From Chitinispirillaceae bacterium (GTDB lineage: Bacteria > Fibrobacterota > Chitinivibrionia > Chitinivibrionales > Chitinispirillaceae): DNA of 27,000 nt. Both the position numbers and the translations under genes were made by a program. Below the pieces are notes generated by a model. That model ran no database searches. It was not told the origin of the DNA and worked only from the letters and a program-made list of their open reading frames with translations. The stretch covers positions 1 through 27,000 of the forward strand of contig JAFGDP010000018.1 of assembly GCA_016932075.1 (NCBI GenBank), in the 5' to 3' direction. The stretch's first letter is position 1; the number at the start of each line of letters is the position of its first letter. Shown piece by piece: positions 23,281 through 27,000 of the stretch.

Positions 23281-23465
23281 TTGATCCCAAACTCATCCGA
23301 CAGGCATCGCTCCGGTTATTGGAACCGTATACCATCTCCCCTGACACTCCCTATCTCAGCGAGGACCAGCAGGAGCTCTGTAAAATGACCCTTGAGCAGC
23401 GGAGCGCGTGGCGGGCGGAATGGCTGCGACTCGCTGCAAGCACCGACACCGATGACCGGGAATAA
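23277..23465 (+). CDS. Small helical protein B
   Basis: 62 aa from a TTG that overlaps the stop of nucleotidyltransferase B by 4 bp. It is charged and helical, with KMTLEQRSAWRAEWLRLAAS at 36-55; the block KMTLEQRS aligns with SLTPQNRW and SMSPERKL of the two other small proteins of the cluster. No domain recognised. The tight overlap on both sides and the shared block support a real gene, but the small size leaves doubt. Its last 14 bp overlap the next ORF. Confidence 0.55.
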   Translation: MIDPKLIRQASLRLLEPYTISPDTPYLSEDQQELCKMTLEQRSAWRAEWLRLAASTDTDDRE

Positions 23466-23724
23466 ATTGGACGCGGCTACCGACACCTCTCCTGCAATGG
23501 AAAAAATCCTGATCGAAGGCTACCGTTCAATGTCGCCGGAACGCAAACTGCGACAGGTAACAGCGCTCACTCAGATGGTGCAGCGGTTGGCACTCACGCG
23601 AATCCGCGAGCAATATGGCGCCATGACTGAAAAAGAGGAAAAACTCCGTCTCGCCGCGCTCTGGCTGCCGCGGGAGGACATGATCCGCTGGTTTGACTGG
23701 GACCCGGAGATCAAGGGGTATTAG
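23452..23724 (+). CDS. Small helical partner protein C of nucleotidyltransferase C
   Basis: 90 aa from the ATG at 23452 (an ATG at 23497, giving 75 aa, is an alternative; no clear ribosome site for either). The sequence ILIEGYRSMSPERKLRQVTALTQ (about 19-41) and WLPREDMIRWFDWDPE (71-86) resemble, from memory, small uncharacterised proteins encoded directly before stand-alone nucleotidyltransferases. It is predicted all-helical and cytoplasmic. The block SMSPERKL (26-33) is the clearest copy of the motif shared with the small proteins at 20923 and 23277. The stop is 1 bp from the nucleotidyltransferase C start. Confidence 0.72.
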   Translation: MTGNKLDAATDTSPAMEKILIEGYRSMSPERKLRQVTALTQMVQRLALTRIREQYGAMTEKEEKLRLAALWLPREDMIRWFDWDPEIKGY

Positions 23725-23725
23725 A

Positions 23726-24316
23726 ATGACTTCCGCAGACCCGATCGTCATTGTCGCAAAACTTGCACGCGTACTGGAATCACATTCCATTCCCTATGTG
23801 GTTGGAGGATCCCTCGCCAGTTCGCTCCATGGCATCCCGCGCGCGACCCAGGACGTGGATGTCGTGGTGGATTTAAAAGAACATCAGGTCGACCCTGTTG
23901 CTGAGGCGCTCGACAACGATTTCTTTTTCGACCGGGAAATGGCCAGGGATGCGATACGCAGGCGTTCCTCGTTCAACATCATTGATAAAGAGGAATTTTT
24001 CAAGATCGATCTTTTTATTCAAAAAAACGACGAGGTTTCCGAAGAAGAGCTTTCCCGGAGAAAGCTTCATGCAATCGCGGATGTTCAGGGACAATCGATC
24101 TATCTGTGCAGTCCGGAGGACATCATCGCGCACAAATTGTACTGGTATAAACTCGGCGACGGTGTATCGGAACGGCAATGGAGCGATGCGCTAAATGTCA
24201 TCAAAGTACAAAACCAACGGCTGGACATTGACTATCTGACCCGGGTTTGCGCCGCCCGGGGAGTATCTGATCTGCTGCGCAAGGCGCTTGATTCTGTTTC
24301 TGGAGGGTCTGCCTGA
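23726..24316 (+). CDS. Minimal nucleotidyltransferase C (DUF6036/AbiEii-like)
   Basis: Protein of 196 aa; ATG at 23726 chosen because AAGGGG lies 7 nt upstream and it directly follows the partner gene stop. The active site is complete: VVGGSLASSLHG (25-36) with GGS, the DxD pair in ATQDVDVVVDL (Asp43, Asp45), and the third carboxylate in FKIDLFI (Asp95). SPEDIIAHKLYWYKLG (129-144) is the lysine-containing helix typical of DUF6036/AbiEii-type transferases. With its upstream helical partner it resembles a two-gene toxin-antitoxin-like unit. Its stop overlaps the rfbG start by one base (TGATG), so it is also built into the sugar operon. Confidence 0.85.
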   Translation: MTSADPIVIVAKLARVLESHSIPYVVGGSLASSLHGIPRATQDVDVVVDLKEHQVDPVAEALDNDFFFDREMARDAIRRRSSFNIIDKEEFFKIDLFIQKNDEVSEEELSRRKLHAIADVQGQSIYLCSPEDIIAHKLYWYKLGDGVSERQWSDALNVIKVQNQRLDIDYLTRVCAARGVSDLLRKALDSVSGGSA

Positions 24317-25407
24317 TGACATCCGCATTCTGGAAAAACAAACGCGTCTTTGTCACCGGCCATACCGGGTTCAAAGGCTCCTGGCTTTGCCTTTGGCTGC
24401 ATAAGCTCGGCGCGCAGATAACTGGTTACTCGCTTGCGCCGCCGACAGATCCGAACCTGTTCGAACTAGCCAATATCCGATCATGTACCAGATCCATTCA
24501 TGGCGATGTCCGCAACCAGAAAGCGCTCCACGATGCCATATCACAAGCATACCCTGAAATCATCTTCCATCTCGCGGCCCAGCCGCTGGTACGGGATTCC
24601 TACAAAGTCCCTGTCGAAACCTATGAAACCAATGTAATGGGAACTGTCAACCTGCTCGAAGCGATTAGGACCTCAGCGTCTTCAGTCAGAGCGGTTATCA
24701 ATGTGACGACGGACAAGGTGTACGAAAATCCTGAACGCGACCAGGGATTCAAAGAAGGCGAACCGCTCGGCGGGTATGATCCCTATTCCAACAGCAAAGC
24801 ATGCTCTGAACTGGTCACCGCAGCATATCGGACCTCCTATTTCAATCCCGCAGATTATGAACGCCACCAATGCGGAGTCGCTACAGCTCGTGCCGGCAAC
24901 GTGATCGGCGGCGGCGACTGGGCCACAGACCGGATAGTTCCTGATTGCATTCGCTCCTTTATGAAAAGTGAACGCGTTATTCTGCGCAATCCGCACTCAA
25001 CCAGACCCTGGCAGCATGTACTGGAACCGCTCAGCGGGTATCTGCTGCTTGCGCAGAACCTATTTAACGACGGGAAAAACTTTTCAGAAGCCTGGAATTT
25101 CGGCCCGCATGACAAAGACTGTGTTCCGGTGGTCTCACTTGTTGAAAACCTTTGCACTGCGTGGGGTAATGGCGCAAAGTTTGAACTCAAACCCGACCAC
25201 GGCCCGCACGAAGCATCATATCTCAAGCTTAACTGGTCCAAGGCCGCATCGCGACTCTCTTGGTTTCCGCAATGGCATATCGAAACAGCCATAGCAAAGA
25301 CTGCCAGTTGGTACCGGAATGTCTCTAAAGGGAAAAATGCTCAAGAAGAGTGTTTACAGCAGATTGAGGAGTATGAAAATGCTGAGGGCAAGACGAAGAA
25401 TAAATAG
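24316..25407 (+). CDS. rfbG: CDP-glucose 4,6-dehydratase
   Basis: Extended short-chain dehydrogenase of 363 aa, the usual RfbG length. Motifs: FVTGHTGFKGSWL (12-24) with the GxxGxxG NAD site, FHLAAQPLVRDSY (84-96), INVTTDKVYEN (128-138) with the active-site TDK, and DPYSNSKACSE (155-165) with Tyr157 and Lys161. GNVIGGGDWATDRIVPDC and NPHSTRPWQHVLEPLSGYL are specific to this enzyme rather than dTDP-glucose dehydratase. It makes CDP-4-keto-6-deoxyglucose, the precursor of 3,6-dideoxyhexoses and related sugars. Its usual partners rfbF and rfbH are not in the window; instead it directly follows nucleotidyltransferase C with a 1-bp overlap. Confidence 0.95.
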   Translation: MTSAFWKNKRVFVTGHTGFKGSWLCLWLHKLGAQITGYSLAPPTDPNLFELANIRSCTRSIHGDVRNQKALHDAISQAYPEIIFHLAAQPLVRDSYKVPVETYETNVMGTVNLLEAIRTSASSVRAVINVTTDKVYENPERDQGFKEGEPLGGYDPYSNSKACSELVTAAYRTSYFNPADYERHQCGVATARAGNVIGGGDWATDRIVPDCIRSFMKSERVILRNPHSTRPWQHVLEPLSGYLLLAQNLFNDGKNFSEAWNFGPHDKDCVPVVSLVENLCTAWGNGAKFELKPDHGPHEASYLKLNWSKAASRLSWFPQWHIETAIAKTASWYRNVSKGKNAQEECLQQIEEYENAEGKTKNK

Positions 25408-25544
25408 CCGTGGATAGATCAGCCCTTTATCGAACTCAGTACAGATCAGCGCGGATAAAACAAAAAAAGACAGGTTTGTCGTAACGTATATTATTAACGG
25501 CTGATACCGGATACCTTGAATACCCTTTCATTGCTCATATTCCC
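25408..25544. other. Intergenic gap between rfbG and the MNT-HEPN pair
   Basis: 137 bp, AT-richer than the flanking genes. It holds AGATCAGC twice (25416-25423 and 25443-25450) and a TATATT without a convincing -35 partner. No intrinsic terminator is evident. Confidence 0.4.
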
Positions 25545-25868
25545 ATGATTCCATCAGAAACCCAAGACGAAATCGTTCAAAGAATCCGTCATGTAACAGA
25601 CGCTATTTCCATAGTGCTTTTTGGCTCCCATGCTTATGGGAGCCCCACTGAATCGAGCGATCTTGACATCGCCGTTATCTGTAAAAACATGTCGTCAAAA
25701 ACAAAAGAATGCGTGAAAATACGGCGAGCATTGTCCGGCATCCGGCATTCAATTGACGTCATTGTAGCGACACCGGAAGAATTTGAGACCTATAAAAAAG
25801 AAGCCGGATCTGTATTCAGGACAATCTTTGAAAAAGGAAAAATTCTTTATGCCGGACAAGCCGCCTAA
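25545..25868 (+). CDS. MNT-type minimal nucleotidyltransferase (MntA-like)
   Basis: 107 aa, a complete minimal nucleotidyltransferase domain. The signature is LFGSHAYGSPTESSDLDIAV (GS at 27-28, Asp39 and Asp41), with the third carboxylate in HSIDVIV (Asp71). Such proteins pair with HEPN proteins; in characterised MntA/HepT pairs the MNT protein adenylylates and silences the HEPN toxin. The following HEPN gene starts inside its last 20 bp. Ribosome site weak. It lies alone with its partner between rfbG and the Wzz-like gene, with AT-richer sequence than the sugar genes, suggesting acquisition as a unit. Confidence 0.92.
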   Translation: MIPSETQDEIVQRIRHVTDAISIVLFGSHAYGSPTESSDLDIAVICKNMSSKTKECVKIRRALSGIRHSIDVIVATPEEFETYKKEAGSVFRTIFEKGKILYAGQAA

Positions 25869-26238
25869 ACACTATGAAATATTGCGACAAAAGGCGGATG
25901 TTGATCTGGCTGCGGTTGAACATCTCATACATGCACCGGACATTGACTCTGAGCTGCTCCTGTTTCATCTTCAACAGGCAGCGGAAAAATATTTAAAAGC
26001 GCTTCTTTCACATCGAAATATCCATTTTGAAAAAACCCACGACCTAATCGAGCTCCTTGATTTGTGCGCTGAAAACGATATCATCTTGCCTGATTACGCC
26101 AATGAATTCGAAAATTTATACCCCTATGCGGTTCAGGGAAGATATGAAATGACATCATCCGCGGATGTAGATCCGGGATTATTTCTTAAAAAATTACAGA
26201 TCTTCAAGACCTTTATCCATAAAGAAACTAATCAGTAG
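25849..26238 (+). CDS. HEPN domain protein, partner of the MNT nucleotidyltransferase
   Basis: 129 aa from the ATG at 25849, which overlaps the MNT gene by 20 bp; the longer frame from 25783 only adds a shadow of the MNT coding region. HEPN features: LRQKADVDLAAVEHLI (12-27), FHLQQAAEKYLKALL (39-53), FEKTHDLIELLDLC (60-73) and YPYAVQGRYEM (91-101). This is the PF05168-type HEPN. The RNase motif Rx4-6H is not found, nor the RX4HXY motif of HepT, so ribonuclease activity is doubtful. It is all-helical and probably forms a complex with the MNT protein. Confidence 0.88.
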   Translation: MPDKPPKHYEILRQKADVDLAAVEHLIHAPDIDSELLLFHLQQAAEKYLKALLSHRNIHFEKTHDLIELLDLCAENDIILPDYANEFENLYPYAVQGRYEMTSSADVDPGLFLKKLQIFKTFIHKETNQ

Positions 26239-26272
26239 AAACTGACATACCTCTTTAAAGCGATTTTTCACA

Positions 26273-27000
26273 ATGAATACTGAAAACCAAACACCTTTAG
26301 GTGCGACTTCCAACCCCGACGAAATCAACCTCCTGGAATACATCTACGCCCTGGTCAAGCACAAATGGCTGATCATCGGCATCACCCTGCTCGGGCTCAT
26401 TGGCGGCTACATTGCCGCCCTCGTTAAAGGCCCCACCTGGGTAGCCGAAGCGGTCATCGCCCCGCGCGAAACCGAATCGCAAAAATCACCCTCATTCGCC
26501 GGCCTCGGCGCGCTCGGCGGCATCGTGGCAAGCCAGCTTAACCTCGGCGGCAACGCCAGCCTGGAAAACATCGACCTGATCCTGGATTCCCGTGAATTCG
26601 GGGCAAAACTGATCGACCATTACTCGCTGCTTCCGGCCATCTACAAACAACAATGGCCTAAAGCCTATAAAAAGTACCGTGACACGACCGCCAAATCCTG
26701 GAAACCCGAATTCATTCCCCCCAAACCACTCGAAATGGGCGCCTTCATCAAATCCAACTACCTGAAGAAAACCCTGAATAAGAACAACACCCTGACCATG
26801 GAAATCAAATCTCCCGACTCCGCGTTTTCCCTCCACCTCGGCAACCACTACGTCGAATTTCTCAACGACTACATCAAATCAAGCGTCCAAACCGAAGCCC
26901 GCGAAAACGTCGCCTACCTCGAAAAGCAGCTTGTCGCCATCTCCGACCCGCTCCTGCGCGAAAAAATTCAGTCGCTCATTGCCAATGAGATCGAAAAAGA
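26273..27000 (+). CDS. Wzz-type polysaccharide chain-length determinant (3' end outside window)
   Basis: The frame from the ATG at 26273 is open to the right edge, giving 242 residues. INLLEYIYALVKHKWLIIGITLLGLIGGYIAAL (about 19-50) contains the first transmembrane helix in the usual Wzz position, followed by WVAEAVIAP and the periplasmic part with LDSREFGAKLIDHYSLLP and a coiled coil beginning near VAYLEKQLVAI. The second helix should lie beyond the window. It would set chain length for a Wzy-dependent or related polysaccharide. No clear ribosome site. Codon use is strongly C-ending, unlike the AT-richer MNT/HEPN genes just upstream, consistent with return to core EPS genes. Confidence 0.9.
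   Translation, partial: MNTENQTPLGATSNPDEINLLEYIYALVKHKWLIIGITLLGLIGGYIAALVKGPTWVAEAVIAPRETESQKSPSFAGLGALGGIVASQLNLGGNASLENIDLILDSREFGAKLIDHYSLLPAIYKQQWPKAYKKYRDTTAKSWKPEFIPPKPLEMGAFIKSNYLKKTLNKNNTLTMEIKSPDSAFSLHLGNHYVEFLNDYIKSSVQTEARENVAYLEKQLVAISDPLLREKIQSLIANEIEK

Noticed and set aside
25416..25450. AGATCAGC direct repeat after rfbG as an attachment site or target duplication
   Set aside because: Only 8 bp, 19 bp apart, with no mobile element between the copies.
20923..26238. Integrated mobile element carrying the nucleotidyltransferase genes
   Set aside because: No integrase, transposase, tRNA or flanking repeat is visible, and the genes are translationally coupled to ubiA and rfbG rather than bounded by clear ends.
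1..27000. CRISPR arrays, tRNA, rRNA and riboswitches
   Set aside because: No regularly spaced repeats, cloverleaf-like sequence or known riboswitch core was recognised on reading through; a covariance-model search would be needed to exclude small RNAs.

Overview
The window looks like a chromosomal segment of a Gram-negative (diderm) bacterium of moderately high GC (mid-50s percent by eye). A TolC-type outer-membrane factor, a periplasmic adaptor lipoprotein and a Wzz-type polysaccharide co-polymerase show the diderm envelope. The phylum cannot be fixed from sequence alone. Genes are dense, with many 1-4 bp start/stop overlaps, frequent TTG/GTG starts, and no tRNA, rRNA, CRISPR array or transposase seen.

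Layout. (1) 1-6892, minus strand: one operon, tetR - tolC-like - hlyD-like adaptor - ABC ATPase - ABC ATPase - ABC-2 permease - ABC-2 permease (the last runs off the left edge). The order resembles E. coli cecR-ybhGFSR, with the double-ATPase YbhF split into two genes and an added outer-membrane factor. A palindrome sits on the tetR start codon beside a good promoter. (2) 7167-9637, minus: an RRM RNA-binding protein, a B12-binding-type radical SAM protein, and a six-helix membrane protein with a three-fold internal repeat. (3) 9775-13761: a GH1 beta-glucosidase (minus) divergent from glycogen branching enzyme GlgB (plus), followed by a small four-cysteine protein. (4) 13921-17981, plus: sugar-nucleotide genes: HAD phosphatase, GalE epimerase, a GHMP kinase closely resembling the kinase part of plant L-arabinokinase, and a GalU-like pyrophosphorylase. 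Together they could convert a free sugar to sugar-1-phosphate, then UDP-sugar, then its 4-epimer without GalT. (5) 17998-27000, plus: start of an exopolysaccharide locus: an EPS-associated MarR-type regulator with its own promoter and palindrome, a DUF362 protein, a UbiA-type prenyltransferase, CDP-glucose 4,6-dehydratase (rfbG) and a Wzz-like protein running off the right edge.

The most unusual part is 20923-24316. Three minimal nucleotidyltransferases, three small helical partner proteins and a HAD phosphatase are stitched by overlapping reading frames between ubiA and rfbG. A fourth nucleotidyltransferase with a HEPN partner follows at 25545-26238. The three small proteins share a short motif, which suggests a repeated two-gene module embedded in the polysaccharide operon. 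This is the best candidate in the window for an undescribed system; its function is unknown.
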